From: Allomyces macrogynus ATCC 38327
Lineage: Eukaryota > Blastocladiomycota > Blastocladiomycetes > Blastocladiales > Blastocladiaceae
Assembly (NCBI GenBank): GCA_000151295.1
Contig: GG745328.1
Span: 1,301,585-1,365,584, forward strand
Reading direction: 5' to 3'
Length of the DNA stretch: 64,000 nucleotides
Each line of letters begins with the position of its first letter. Positions within the stretch are counted from its first letter, which is position 1. Both the position numbers and the translations under genes were made by a program. Positions 1 to 14,038 of the stretch are shown in pieces. The notes below the pieces were generated by a model. The model worked only from the letters and a program-made list of their open reading frames with translations. It searched no databases and was not told the origin of the DNA.

Positions 1-882
1 CGTAGATGCCGACCGCCAACAGGCCCACGGACGCGAGCTAGAGTAAAGTTCCGTGAGCTCGTGGCAACACTTGGAGACGAGAAGTGTCCTTCTCCACAGC
101 AGCCACCATACCAGAGACAGGACGTTCACGAGGAGCATGGCATTCTTGAGAATGAAGATGGTGCCGCGGATGCGGCGGAGCCGAGAAAACCACGCGGCAA
201 TGGATCTCGCCATGTTTTCGGAAAGACGGCGGGGATTCTTCGAGCAGTAGGAGGTCTTGAGAGTTGACGTGCGCGTTTCAGCACGCGTTGCGGTGGGTGC
301 AAGGGCGAGCACAGGGACGACCAGCGTGGTCCACGCTTCGAATGCGACAAGTTGCGGGGAGTTAGACAGAGCTCGAAGGGAGCGGAGAGCCGGTATAATA
401 AGCTGCAGCTTAGGATGAAGACGACTGCACCGAGTCGGCAGCGCGGCAGTCGAGAGTAAGAACACAACGTCGCGCTTCAAAGCTCGCAACGCGTCTGATC
501 AAGTTGATTTTAAAGCCCGTGACCGGCCATGCGCGATTGTATATTTCGCATCTCGATTCTCGACCAACCGCTCGCGGCCCGTCGCTTTCTGATCGACCCA
601 CTCTCCCCAACTCTCTGCAACTGCTCGCATCCGTGCCGGTCTCGTCGTTTCTGAACCAAGTACCGGATCCTGTCCGCAACGCCGCGCTACCCGCCCCTCG
701 CCACGTCGTCGGTGCCCCCCGTTTCGCGACGTGAAGTGTTAACCCGGTCCCGGCACTTTTCCGCAAGATTTGCTCGCGCAACGTCTCCTTTCTTGTCCAT
801 TTCGCGCGCTTGACCGCCGTTCGGCCCCGACGCGTCCTCGAGTGTTTCGGTCTCTGCTGGACCCGTTCGTACTCGCCTAAGA
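1..882. other. Upstream region with no recognised gene
   Basis: I see no reading frame here with recognisable family motifs on either strand. The open frames present are arginine- and proline-rich, as expected for random frames in GC-rich DNA. The right part is probably the promoter and leader of the PIERCE-like gene that starts at 883. Confidence 0.5.
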
Positions 883-1366
883 ATGTCCAACGCTGCAAAC
901 AAGGCTCCGCCGTCTTTGGCCGTCGCCGGCGCACCCGTTCCCGCCAATTCTGCGGCCGCGGCGCCGAGCGCTCCGTCTTCCGTCGAATCTGGGCCGGGCA
1001 AGAAGGGCGCCGAGGAGATCCAGCCACCGGCAAGTTTCGTCGGTCCGCATCTTGTCTTCGCACGCTTCCATCTGGGAGAACGACACTCACGCGTCGCGAA
1101 TCGTGCAGGTCCCGTCATGCCCAAGGTCCAGCACCCGTTGTTCACGACCACGGCCAACGACTACGGCAGCACGCCAGCATCCAACTTTCCGGGGCGGTAC
1201 ACTGTGAGCCAAAAGTTTACCGAGGTACGGCTCGCGCTCGTTGTTGTGCTCGTTTGCGTTGCGTCGACCGGGAACTGACCATTTTTGCTTCCATCTTGCG
1301 TTGTAGCACTTGAGTCGGTCGGGCCTGTACCGCAACTACTCGCTCAACACCAAGATTTCGCCGTGA
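883..1366 (+). CDS. PIERCE1/2-like ciliary microtubule inner protein (DUF4490 family)
   Basis: Small protein of about 108-133 residues. The N-terminus is Ala/Pro/Ser-rich and unconserved. The C-terminal half matches the PIERCE1/PIERCE2 (C9orf116/C15orf65) pattern in order: HPLFTTTANDYG (Pro, aromatic, Thr-Thr, Tyr-Gly), then KFTEHL, then GLYRNYSLNT. In animals these proteins sit inside the A-tubule of motile axonemal doublets. The last intron is clear: 1225-1306, donor gtacgg, acceptor ttgtag, phase 0, stop at 1364-1366. An earlier 75-nt intron (1034-1108) is possible and keeps the frame, but the segment also reads through. The start at 883 is the first ATG in frame. The gene is convergent with the kinase that ends at 1676. 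The family call rests on a short motif set recalled from knowledge and not aligned. The exon joins are firmer than the name. Confidence 0.6.
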
Positions 1367-1675
1367 CTTGTGGATGGAGAGGGGAAGAGAGGGGAGGGAC
1401 TCATAAGGGATAGCGGTCTGACATTCTTCTGATATGTCTTGTCGGTGCGGGAGTTTGTTGTGCATGTGAGCGAATCGAGAAGCGCAAATGACGCGCTGAA
1501 CGTCAAGTGCGAACCAAACTGGATCAAATCAAAAGTCCTGTTGGTTTTCAACAAATAATCAATCGTTTCCTGGTATTTCGCCCGATCTTTCCAGTGCAAG
1601 CCCTCCGAAATCACTCCTCGTCCAGTCCAATGTCCCAGTTCTCTACACCCTCTCTCCCTCTCCATCGCGGCACCG
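1367..1675. other. Convergent intergenic spacer
   Basis: About 310 nt between the 3' ends of the PIERCE-like gene (+) and the AGC kinase (-). Nothing is recognised beyond presumed 3' untranslated sequence. Confidence 0.5.
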
Positions 1676-3822
<2,147 letters not shown>

Positions 3823-4356
3823 GGTTGGCGATGGCGGTGGCGGTGGCAGCGACGATGTGGCAGGGACGCTGGCGGATCGAGCGAGGAGAAGAATGAAGAA
3901 TCAAGTGGAAATGAGAAGCTGCAGCCAGTCTGGAGGCTTCGAGAGGTTGTCGGTCTGCCGAATAGTTGATTGCGATCCTAGTCGTCTGGCCGGTAAGATT
4001 AGTCGCGACCACGTGTGTATGAAGCTTCTTGGGCTCCACGTCATTCGGCCTTGCTTCGAAGTTCGACTCCGAGCTCGACAGTTTCGCGCCGCGGACAGCC
4101 ATGGACGGCGTACTCGACCATTTGCGAGTGTCCATGGACTCTTCCTCGGCAGCGGAACTTGCTGCATTTGACCCAACGTTACCGGTCCAGCCACACCCAG
4201 AGCAGGGTCTCTTGGCTCGACCTTTGCGGTGCTTAAGCAAAATCGACTGCGACAAGTATGCTTCAACAAAACATGGATGGTCATTGCCCGCCCGCATGCA
4301 TTCGATCCTGACATCGAACGTCGCGGATATGATCGCTCTTGCTCAGCTTGAACAAG
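3823..4356. other. Divergent promoter region (YPK-like / PTP)
   Basis: 534 nt between two divergent starts. An ATG at 4101 opens a frame that runs to about 4451. It does not connect in frame with the phosphatase through any splice pair I could find, so an upstream exon of the PTP gene is possible but unsupported. No TATA box is obvious. Confidence 0.4.
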
Positions 4357-5815
4357 ATGCCGCGTACCGTTTCCACGGCAAGCGGGCGGCAGCAGCTCAC
4401 TTACATCCACCAGGTGCTCCAGCACCCGGACCGCGCTCGATACTGGCGTAGGACCTTCAAGGTATGGCCTCGGACGTGCTCTCGCAATTGATCTCCTTGC
4501 GACCAATGTATTGACCCCAAGTTTCTTCACGAGAACAGAACGTGATCAATGTGGTCGACCACGGGGAGGTGTACCGGAATCCGCCCGACCCTCGCTACAC
4601 GGTGGACGCGGCAGAGAGCGAGGAGAACGTTTACAAGAATCGCTACACGAACATTATTCCGTGTACGCTTTTTTCCGTGGTGTAGGATGGTAACTTCGTC
4701 TTCCCTGAATGACGCGTCGACGTGACGTGCTCCATTTCTCCGCCAGTCGACCGCAACCGCGTTCCCCTCGTGAACATGCACTACGACTACATCAACGCGT
4801 CGTTCATTTCGATGCCGTTGGTGCGCATCTTTGCTCGCTTTCTGGCCGACTGAAACGAGCACCGACTGACCAATGGTACCCCCAGTAGAGCAACTCGACG
4901 GAGCGCGACTGCGCTTACATTGCAACGCAAGGGCCAACCAAGGAAAGCATCCTCGATTTCTGGCGCATGGTCTACCAACGTGAAGTGAACCTGATCCTGT
5001 GCCTGAGCCAGCTCGTCGAAAGCGGCCGGCCCAAGGTGGACCAATACTGGATCGACAATGGGTCGTTTCTCGTGCCGCTCGACGACGGGTCGCAGATTCA
5101 AGTGACGCATGTCGCGACCGAGACGCCTGACCGCCCCGGCGAGCTGCTCACCAGTTTTCGGCGGCATATTGAAAGTGGGCGGCGGTACAAGGAAAACGAC
5201 CAGGTCGCGATGGCGTTTCTTCAGCTGGGCGGGATCACGCTGCGCATGTTTGACTTGGAGTATCAGTCGGCGCAGGGCACCGCGAGAGCGCAGGTCTGGC
5301 AGCTGGCCAGCTCCGCGTGGCCAGATCACGGCGTGATTGCGATTGATTCGTTATTAGCGATGATCGAGCTCTCCCGGTTCATCAACGTCTCGATCCGGAA
5401 CCCGCTCGTCGTGCACTGCTCGTGCGTTGCTTTCTCCTTTTTGCGGCCGTCTCTTGTTGCAAGGAACGAAAGTTGATCATTTGCTGCACCGGTTCTCTAG
5501 GGCCGGATGTGGGCGAACCGGCACGTTCATTGCCGTCGACTTTCTGACGCGGTACTTGGAGGACGGCCTGCGGTTCCCCGAGTTCGACGCCCACCCAGAC
5601 TTAGTCGCGGCGGTGGTGGCCGACTTGCGCCGCCAGCGCGTGCAAATGGTCCAGGCCCTGGTGCGTCCTCGTCATTTTGCCCGCTCGGTCGTGCTCAGCT
5701 CATCTGACTGACTTCGCATTTTCGTCCTTCCTCCTCACTCGCCAACGTGCAGCAACAATTCCAGCTCGTTTACGAGAGCGTGGCCCGGTACCTCGAGCTT
5801 ATTGGCATCAAGTAG
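4357..5815 (+). CDS. Classical protein tyrosine phosphatase (PTP1-like)
   Basis: Six exons give 352 residues: 4357-4461, 4539-4662, 4747-4820, 4889-5421, 5501-5660, 5753-5815. Family landmarks appear in order: the KNRYTNIIPFDRNRV substrate-recognition stretch, then DYINASF, TERDCAYIATQGP, and WPDHG (general acid Asp). The P-loop HCSAGCGRTGT holds the nucleophilic Cys and Arg and is split by the intron after HC-S. The length is close to yeast Ptp1. It should dephosphorylate phosphotyrosine in the cytosol, for instance on MAP kinases. I chose ATG 4357 because it opens a continuous frame into the conserved domain and the total length is divisible by three. ATG 4101 would require an extra exon. 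The STE11-type kinase follows in the same direction 346 nt downstream. Confidence 0.88.
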
Positions 5816-6161
5816 ACCCTGTCCAAAACAAATTCAAATAGATGTGCACCGTTTTTGTTGGTTTGCGGTTGAAGTCGTTTCGTTTGGAGCACGTTGAAAA
5901 GACGAGGCGCTCATCCACCTCATACCTCCGCCGGCCTTCTTCAGCCACACCCAACGTCGGCTGGTCTCGACCAAGTCGATGGAGCAAGTCGGGCCCGCTC
6001 TGCATTCAAGACAGACGACGGCGAAGAAGAGCTCCAAATCATCTTTATCCAACGGTTCTGCGGCGCAACTTGCAGCAATCGAACTCAAGAGCGACCGACA
6101 ACGATCACATCGACGTGGACAACCATTGACCCAGCGGCCAGTGCTCGGGCCGCCCGCGACC
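5816..6161. other. Intergenic spacer / STE11-like promoter
   Basis: 346 nt between two genes on the same strand. No gene or clear motif is seen. Confidence 0.5.
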
Positions 6162-9100
6162 ATGGACGTCGCACAGTGGACGCCAGCACAAGTTGATCAC
6201 TGGCTGGCGAGCAACAAGCTCGAGTATTTCCGCGATGTCTTCCGAGGTGGGATCAGCATTGGATCAAGTTGGCTCGAAACCATGGCGACCATAGGAGTCG
6301 GCCCTGTGTGCCAAAGATTGTGAGCTGAAAGACTGACTGCCGATGGGCAATTTTGCTCGCCTCTTCGCTCTTGAATAGCATACCAAGTGACGGGCTACAC
6401 GCTGCTCCATCTCGACGGGACTACGCTGGCTGAGCACTTTCGCCTCGACTCGTTTGCCGAGCGCGCTCGGTTCGCCAAAGCGCAAAAGCAGCTGATCGAG
6501 TACCAGCGCGAGTATCTCATGTCGCGCCAGGCCGAGCAGCCGGCGAGCGAAGAGCACTACGCGCAAGTGAACCGTGCGGCTAACGGCGGTGTTGAGTACC
6601 ACCAGCCCTACCCGGCCCCGTACTACGGCAGCTCGCCGCATGCCGGTGGAGCGTACTTACCGCAGGCCCAGGCCACGTGGGGCTACCCGGCAGCGACGCA
6701 GTACGGGCTCTACCAAGGAGTATCCAGCGCTGCACCGCCGCCCATGTACAATGCGACCTACGCGTACTCGGCGCAGCCGCCACCACGACTCCAGCCGCGC
6801 GCTGATTCGTTCAAGTACGCGCAGCAGCAGCAGTCGACGCTGCCCGGCCCCGTCGCGCACGCTCTCGGCACCGGCTCGCCGCAGGGCAGCACGCGGTCGG
6901 CACCTGCGTTCGTTGGCCATGCGAAAACGGTCTTTCTGCCGCGCAAGGAGAGTCTCGCCTACTCGGCGCAGCCCGCGGGTAGCTCGCCAGTCCCCCAGCC
7001 GCGGCATCTCGGCCACTCGGCCTCGCCGCAGCACTACTACCCATCACCGCCGCCGTCGTATCCCGTGCATGACCGTCCGGCCGCTGCGTCGTCGCCGCCC
7101 CCAGCAGACGATGCGGGTGACAAGTCTGCCGAACAGGAGGGTGACTCTCCCGCGCAAACGGTCCTACAGAGGTCGCACTCGCACCCGCTGTCGATGAACC
7201 CACACCACCGGTTTGGCCAAGTCGGCTTGCCGCCCGTCATTGTCGATCCGAGCGATGCGACGCAGCCCGTCGAGGGGATGCAGCCGATCCCGCGTAAGAG
7301 TTCGTTGCCGTTGGGCAGTGTGCCCGGTGCAATGGAATGGCGCACGCTGGGCAACACCAATCTCCAGACGGCCGCGAACAAGGCCATGCGACCGCTCACC
7401 GTTGATTCGGGCGCACCCGTGTCGCAGCTGCGCCCGAACCCGCCTGTCGCGTCGGCCGTGACGCCGAAACGCGATTCCGGCGTCGAGCGACCGCGACCAC
7501 AGGAAATTGCCGAAAATCTCGACATTTTCTTCCCCACGGGTCCGCGCGAGCTGATCGAAAAGAGCTTGACGCGCGGTCTGGCCCATGCGGGCACGCCGTC
7601 GCAACCACCGTCGCTGTTTGGGACCACGGCGCATCTCGCCAAGCGTGGGCGTCGCGTCGCGCTGACTGCGAACGGCAAAGTCGCGATCCCGCCGCGCACC
7701 GCATCCACGTCGGCCTCGCCACGATCGCCCAACGAGGGCGATGCCGACCCAGCCGCGTTCCCGGCCGCCTACTTCCCACACCTCCGGTCAAGCCGGCCGA
7801 GCCGGTCGCGCACGCAGAGCCCGATGCGCACGGCATCGCCGAGCCGCATGGCTGTCCCGATTGCGACGGCTGGGGACGACGACCCGGTGCCCGAGTTCAA
7901 GGCGCTCAACTTGGCCTCACCTGTGCCGGATCTCGCCTACTTTGATGCGCAGCAGCAGGGCCGAATGACGCCGTTGTCGCGACGTGCGGGCACGCCCGTA
8001 CCGCAAATTATCACGGCCAATCTGCCAACCGATCCGTACCCGCACTCGGGGTCGGCCGACGAGGCTGATACGGAGAGCCGCAAGCCGTCGTTCGACATGT
8101 CCATGGCCGTACGCAAAGGCCGGTCGTCGCGGCGCGGGTCGCGCAGTGCTTCGCGGACAAGGACGCCGGATCCAATGCGCGGGCGCGACAATGCGTCGCC
8201 GCATCGACAAGCGTCGCCCCTGGACGGGGACGAGGCGTCGATTCCGTGGATCAAGGGCGAGCTGATTGGCATGGGGTCGTTTGGCCGCGTCTACCTTGGA
8301 CTGGCCGTGGCCACGGGCGAGATGATGGCGGTCAAGCAGGTAGAACTGCCCGTGTCGACGGGCGCGATTAGTAAGAAGCAGGCGTCGATGCTCGAGGCGC
8401 TGCAGCGCGAGATTGAGCTGTTGCGCGATTTGAGCCGTACGTCTTGTTATTTTTACTGGGCCTTGTGTTTTTATTGAGTGTTCTATTGCTCACCTCTATT
8501 GTTTCTTAGACCCGAACATCGTGCACTATCTCGGATTCGAACGGGCCAAGAACACGCTCAACGTGTTTCTCGAGTATGTGAGCGGCGGGTCCGTCGCCTC
8601 GCTTCTCGCTTCGGTAGGTCGCGCGCTGCCCGAGCCATTGTCGGCCATGTTCACGGCGCAAATCGTTGCGGGGGTCGCCTACTTGCACGAGTGCGGGATT
8701 TTGCATCGCGATTTGAAATGCGCCAACGTGCTCGTCACGGTACGTTTGCCGAGCTCACTGCGATTCCCTCTTGTTGTACCAGTTCGCTGACGGCTTGTTC
8801 TCATTACTTAGGAAGAAGGTGTTTGCAAGATTTCCGATTTTGGCTTGTCGAAGCGCATGGGCCCGTTTGCCGAGCCGGGTGGCGACGGCAGGGGCGGAGC
8901 CGGCGGGTTGGGCGCCTACGACTTTTTCTCGCAGCACTCGCTGCAGGGCTCGATTTACTGGATGGCGCCCGAGGTTGTTCGCGAGCGCGGGTACTCGGCC
9001 AAGGTCGACATTTGGTCGGTGCGTAGCAAGTCACAACGGCCTCTCCACCGTGCCATATATATTGAACTAACTTTGGAACGTGGCAGATTGGGTGCTTGTG

Positions 9101-9456
9101 CATTGAAATGGTCACGGGCAACCGGCCGTGGGTCGGGCTCAACGAGTTTGCCGCGATTTACCGGCTCGGAACCGACTCGAAGCCCGACATTCCAGCGTGG
9201 GTGTCGGTCGAGGCACGGACATTTTGTGACGCCTGCTTCACCATGTACGTGTTTTCTGTGCTTGACGAGGACCACGGGTCGCACTGTGCAATGGGGGGCT
9301 GACATGACATGACGCGATAGTGATCCTGATCAGCGTCCAACGGCGCAAGAGCTCCTTGCGCACCCGTACGTCTTGCACGCCGACATGAGCTACGACTACA
9401 AGAGTTTTCTCGAGGCGATTGGCTCGGGCCCGAGTGGCGAGGAGGGTGGGACGTGA
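6162..9456 (+). CDS. STE11: STE11-type MAP kinase kinase kinase with N-terminal SAM domain
   Basis: Six exons give 957 residues: 6162-6246, 6379-8436, 8510-8739, 8812-9018, 9087-9244, 9321-9456. A SAM domain spans ~1-70 (WTPAQVDHWLASNKLEYF, then VTGYTLLHLDGTTLAEHF). A Pro/Ser/Gln-rich disordered linker of nearly 600 residues follows. The C-terminal kinase starts near 650 with GMGSFGRVYLG and MMAVKQV. It continues with HPNIVHYLGFE, catalytic loop HRDLKCANVLV, DFGLSKR, and GSIYWMAPEV. This architecture is the Ste11/Byr2 class that relays pheromone, osmotic or filamentation signals to a MAPKK. I see no Ras-binding domain between SAM and kinase with certainty. Splice donors are gtacgt or gtgcgt except the first (gtggga). 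Confidence 0.9.
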
Positions 9457-9846
9457 TGTCATTTATTGCTGTTGCTTTTTGAGAGCTCGCAATTTTGCTG
9501 TTTTGTTGCGTGTACTGCTCGTTCTGGACCACAAACCGTTTTCCCTTCACTGTCGCATCTCCGTTCGCCTGCGCTCCTCGGGCGCTCCTCGGCACCGCTG
9601 CTCTGCTGCGGGGGGCGCTCGCCGAAAAGATGGTTGAAGCGTGAGAGACAGGTGCGGGACTCGGCTAGCACCTCCACCGCGATCGCGTGACATGCACACT
9701 CCCGTCGTCATCTCGCGTCGTTCTCTCATTTGGTTGGTCGCTTGCTGACCGTCTTCACCACCAACCACTGAGTCGACGCGACCGCCGCTGCAAGCGCGAT
9801 CCGGCACGACCCACGACCACCAGCACCGCCAGCAGCAACTTCGACC
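9457..9846. other. Intergenic spacer
   Basis: 390 nt between STE11-like and proteasome genes. A stretch rich in ccaccaccg repeats precedes the start at 9847. Nothing else is recognised. Confidence 0.5.
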
Positions 9847-10917
9847 ATGGACTACTTCCCGCTCAACTGGGGCAAGCCGCGTGCCACGGGCGATGAACAC
9901 AACTGGCTCGCGACGCCCGGCATGGCCGGTGCCCACGCACGCCGTGCCGACATGAGCCCGACGTGCTACGCGCCCGCGGGCCCCACCTCGCACACCTCGT
10001 ACGGTCGGAGTCCTCGCTGCAGCTCGTGAACGGCCCATTTCGCGTGAACGAGCACAACGTGAATGGCTCTGATGCACGCGTTGGATTATAGGAGCCCGAT
10101 TGTCACGGGGACCTCGGTCGTGGCGCTCAAGTACAAGGACGGCATCATGATGGCGACGGACTGTCTCGGTACGTCGGGCTCGATTCCCGCTGATCCCTGA
10201 TCTCACGCGTGCCCGATGCGAATGGCTGACCTCGACCATCAAACCCGCTCTCCAGCGTCCTACGGCTCGCTCGCGCGCTTCCGCGACGTGGAACGCATGG
10301 TGCCCGTTGGCAACAGCACGGTGGTCGGCGCGTCGGGCGACATTTCCGACTTCCAGTACATTCAGCACCAGCTCAAGGACCTGGAGATTGACGAGTATGA
10401 GACGCCCGACGGCCACCACCTCGGCCCGGAGAACGTGTTTGGGTACCTGCACCGCGTCATGTACGCGCGCCGGAGCAAAATGGACTTTCTGTGGAACACG
10501 CTGGTTGTGGGCGGTCTGCAGGACGGCAAGAAGTACGCGTTTTTCCTTGGCCTCAAGTTCGAACGCTTTCAGCTGACGCAATTGGCACTCCCAACCCCCA
10601 GGTACCTCGGCTGCGTCGACATGCGCGGCGTCACCTACTCGGCGTCGACGATTGCGACCGGGTACGGCGCGTACATCGCGCAGCCGCTGCTGCGCAAGGC
10701 CGTCGAGGGCCGCGAGGACACGTTGCCCGAAGAAGAGGCGCGCAAGCTGCTCAACAAGGTCATGCAGGTGCTCTTCTACCGCGACGCGCGCAGCCTCAAC
10801 AAGATCCAGGTCACGACCGTGAATGCGAGCGGCGTGCACATCAGCGAGCCGTACTCGCTCCCGACCGAGTGGGGGTTCGCAGAGAACATTCGCGGGTACG
10901 GCGCCGCACAGAACTGA
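9847..10917 (+). CDS. PRE4: 20S proteasome subunit beta-7 (Pre4/PSMB4)
   Basis: Four exons give 273 residues: 9847-9998, 10092-10168, 10256-10532, 10602-10917. The beta-7 hallmarks are SSPIVTGTSVVALKY at the start of the mature region, then SYGSLARFRDVERM, GASGDISDFQY, RRSKMDFLWNTLVVGG, YLGCVDMRG, ATGYGAYIAQPLL, and FYRDARSLNKIQ. The subunit sits in the inner beta ring. Members of this family are processed at the N-terminus but are not catalytic. Residues 1-~50 form the propeptide, which is longer and less conserved. All splice joins restore family motifs in frame, so this is one of the firmest models in the window. Confidence 0.93.
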
Positions 10918-11340
10918 GCGGGCGAGCGCGGGTCGTGGCACCAGCGCAGCGCGAGAGCAGACGGGGATCGGAAGGGCCGGTGATTGGCTGGTCGCGTCCG
11001 GTTCAAAGTACATACAGCAACGGTTTGATTTTGCTTGGCCTTGGTTCACTTTGAGACTGTAGGTGTGCCGCGAGAGGACAAAATCATTGAGAGCCAGACT
11101 CGGACCAGAGCACGAAACCGGCCACAGCATCACGGCCCATGGGCGAGATGAGCGCGTCGTCGACACCAAGGTCCACTCTGATCAGCACCCCTATCCACCT
11201 CGACGCTCGCTGCAACTCGTTGCAATCGTTCAAGTAGCAACACGAGCTCGCCCTGCTGATTCGCCCCACCCTGCCGTGATCGTCACATCTCGAAACCGCC
11301 CACCTGCTTCAAGTATCGCGCGCAACCCGGGATCTGAACG
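10918..11340. other. Intergenic spacer
   Basis: 423 nt between proteasome and CDC27 genes on the same strand. No gene seen. Confidence 0.5.
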
Positions 11341-13934
11341 ATGGCGACTGTGATCACCAGCATCCTGCCTGCCGGAGAACACGCGCTCGCCCTCTACATG
11401 GCCACCATGGTCAAGGCACAGCTCGACGCGCTCGACTGGCCCAACGCGCTCCTCCTCGCCGAACAGCTCGCGGCGCGGTTCCCAATGAGCGACGTCGCGC
11501 AAACGCTCTACGGCAAGTGCTACATGGTGCAGGGCAAGTGGCGTGCCGCGCAAGACATTCTTCGCCGGACTCGGCGCGCTCCCGGTCGGTTCCTGCTGGC
11601 GCGCGCGTGTTTTGAACTCGACGAGTATCCCGAGGCCGAGCAGGCGATTGCTGAGCCGATTGACGCGTCGGGCGAGGTCCGGTTGCGGAAAGATGGTGCG
11701 TCAGGTCGTCGATTTGCTTGCGAGAGCACTGTCCTGACGTCTCCAAGTTGGTAGATGCGAGTTCGGTGGGGAGCGATGTGCTTTGGCTCGACGATCCGCC
11801 TGAGGCGTCCGTTTACCAGTTGCTCGGCGAGATTTACCGGTACGGTATCAGGCATCACGACCGGTTTGATGGTCTCAGCCTCGCACTCACCGACCTGGAT
11901 GGTCCACATTGCCAGGCGAACGGAACGGAAGGCGCTCGCTCTAGCCTGCTTTGACGAAGCGCTCCGACGAAATCCGTTCTTGTGGACCGTATACGAGAGC
12001 ATGTGCGACCTGGGTGCGCTGCTTTTCCTTCTCAACGGAGGACTCATGTTTGCTGCAACGCTGACGCCTTGATCCACAGGCGCGAGCACTGACAGACGCC
12101 CGGCATCGCACTACTTCAACGGCCCCGCCTCAATTCCGGCCGTGCAGCTGGCCGCCTCAACCCAAGCATGCCGACCGCCGACGATCCGCGCGCCGTTACC
12201 GGCACCACCGGCCAGCAGCAAGGAGCCCGCCAACAAGCGGCAGCGCATTGACCAGACCCCACAAACCCGCTCCACGCGGTTGACCGGCGCCCCAATGACG
12301 GCACGCAAGCCGTCGTCGCTCAATCCTGACCGCGTACCGCTCTCGCGGCTCGGCGCACCAGCCCAGTTTACGCCATCACGCACCCCCGCTGGCGCTGCCG
12401 CGGCAGCCTCGCCCGACCCGGACCCGTACACCGACCCGGACCTGCTCGCCGCGGGCCTGTTGGGGATCATGCACGTCCTCGCGACGTTTGGTGACGCCTA
12501 CCAGCACCTGAAGCGCGCGCAATTCAAACGCGCGCGCGCAATCCTCCACGGGCTTCCGCCGCGACACCTGTCGTCCCCATGGGGCCAGCGGCTCATGGGC
12601 ACCGTGCATTTCGAGGCGCGGCAGTTCAACCTTGCCGCGCAGCATTTCGAGGTCGTTGGCCGTGCCGCGCCGTGGGTCACGCAGGACATGGACATGTACT
12701 CGACGGCGCTCTGGTTCTGTAATCACGTCGGAATCATGAACGCATTGGCGACGAGAATTCAGTACTATGACGACCAGGCGCCCGAGGCGTGGGTTGCGCT
12801 CGGGAATTATTATTCGAATCGCAAGCAGAGCGAGAAAGCGGTCGATGCGCTCATGCATGCAGTGGAGATGCGGCCGCGGTACGCGTACGGGTGGCTCGTG
12901 TTGGGGGTACGTGGGGGGTTTGGTTGGGTTGGTCGAGAGATCAAGAATGTGGAATGAGGTCGTGTGCTCACGCTGCGCTCCGGCATAGATCGAGTATTTG
13001 CAGATGAAGAAAGTGGACCTGGCCAACGAGGCGTTTCTCAAGGTTGTGGGGCTCGACTCGCATAGCCACAAGGCATGGTGCGTTTGCTCGACCTGGTCCA
13101 ACACTTTTTCGCGTGCTTGACCTGATAACCAGCGTTTGGTGCTGGCAGGAGCGGGCTCGGTAACGTGGCACGAGCCAAGGGCCAGATTCACATGGCCGAG
13201 TTCTATTTTGAAAAGGCCGAGGAAGTGTGCCCGTTGGCCCTGTACGCGAGCTATCGTGGCCTGGTACGAACGATCCGATCCGAAACACTCATCTCGGGTC
13301 CCCTCGATAATTGACGGCGCACTGCTGCTGCTCTACCAGATCTTCGAGGACCGCGACCAGTTTGCCGACGCCGTGCAGCACTATCGGACAGCCGTGGAGC
13401 GCGACCCGCACACGGCCGTGTTCCGGCTGCATCTGGCGCGCGCACTGATCAAGGCCAAGCAAGTGCAGACACCGCCAAATGAGCCAAACTACGACGTACG
13501 TGTCTCTCCACCACTCATTCGTTCGCTGATCGACGTTCACCTGACATTCTTTGCGCCCCTGCCTCCAGGAACCCCTGCACCTGCTCGACATGCTCCAGCG
13601 CGAAGTCCCGACCGAGGCCAACGTGCACCAATTTCTCGCCGTCATTTACAACCGGCTCGCGCGGTACGACGAGTGCCTGCTTGCCATGCACACGGCCGCG
13701 TCGTGTTACACTGTGGTGCCGCCCACCGTGCACCACGCGCTCGATTGTGCGCGGCAGCGCCGGCCGTTGTCGCTCAACGAACTGATTGCAGGCGCGGGTA
13801 CCGCCGAGATCCTGGCGCAGCCCGGACTCGCGCAGTCGCCACCGCCGCCGCCGCCGCCGCAAAGGGCGGCGCGGTCGCCCGAGGGTTCGTCACCGGTCGC
13901 GATCCCGCCGGGGCTTGGTCTCGGCGATGATTGA
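11341..13934 (+). CDS. CDC27: Anaphase-promoting complex TPR subunit CDC27/APC3
   Basis: Eight exons give 696 residues: 11341-11695, 11755-11839, 11916-12013, 12080-12906, 12989-13077, 13149-13263, 13340-13495, 13569-13934. The N-terminal TPRs follow CDC27, including VYQLLGEIYR and the signature RRNPFLWTVYESMCDLG. A disordered insert (~180-280) holds basic KRQRID-type sequence. The second TPR block runs MYSTALWF, AWVALGNYYSNRKQSEKAV, RYAYGWLVLG, and SHKAWSGLGNV. CDC27 subunits form the TPR arm that binds Cdh1/Cdc20 and drives mitotic ubiquitination. The tail ends in a CCG-encoded proline run, not the usual short C-terminus. APC7 was considered, but the NPFLW motif fits CDC27 better. Confidence 0.85.
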
Positions 13935-14038
13935 GGGAGGGGGATGAATATGGTGGGGAGGGAAGGCGGGAATGGAGCGAAATACACTTTTTTGCACAAC
14001 CACATGTAGATTGCGATCACAAACACCGACACCCTGAC

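Noticed and set aside
9547..11169. A 540-codon minus-strand frame over the proteasome gene
   Set aside because: Crosses real exons and introns of the beta-7 gene on the opposite strand. Composition is that of a shadow frame.
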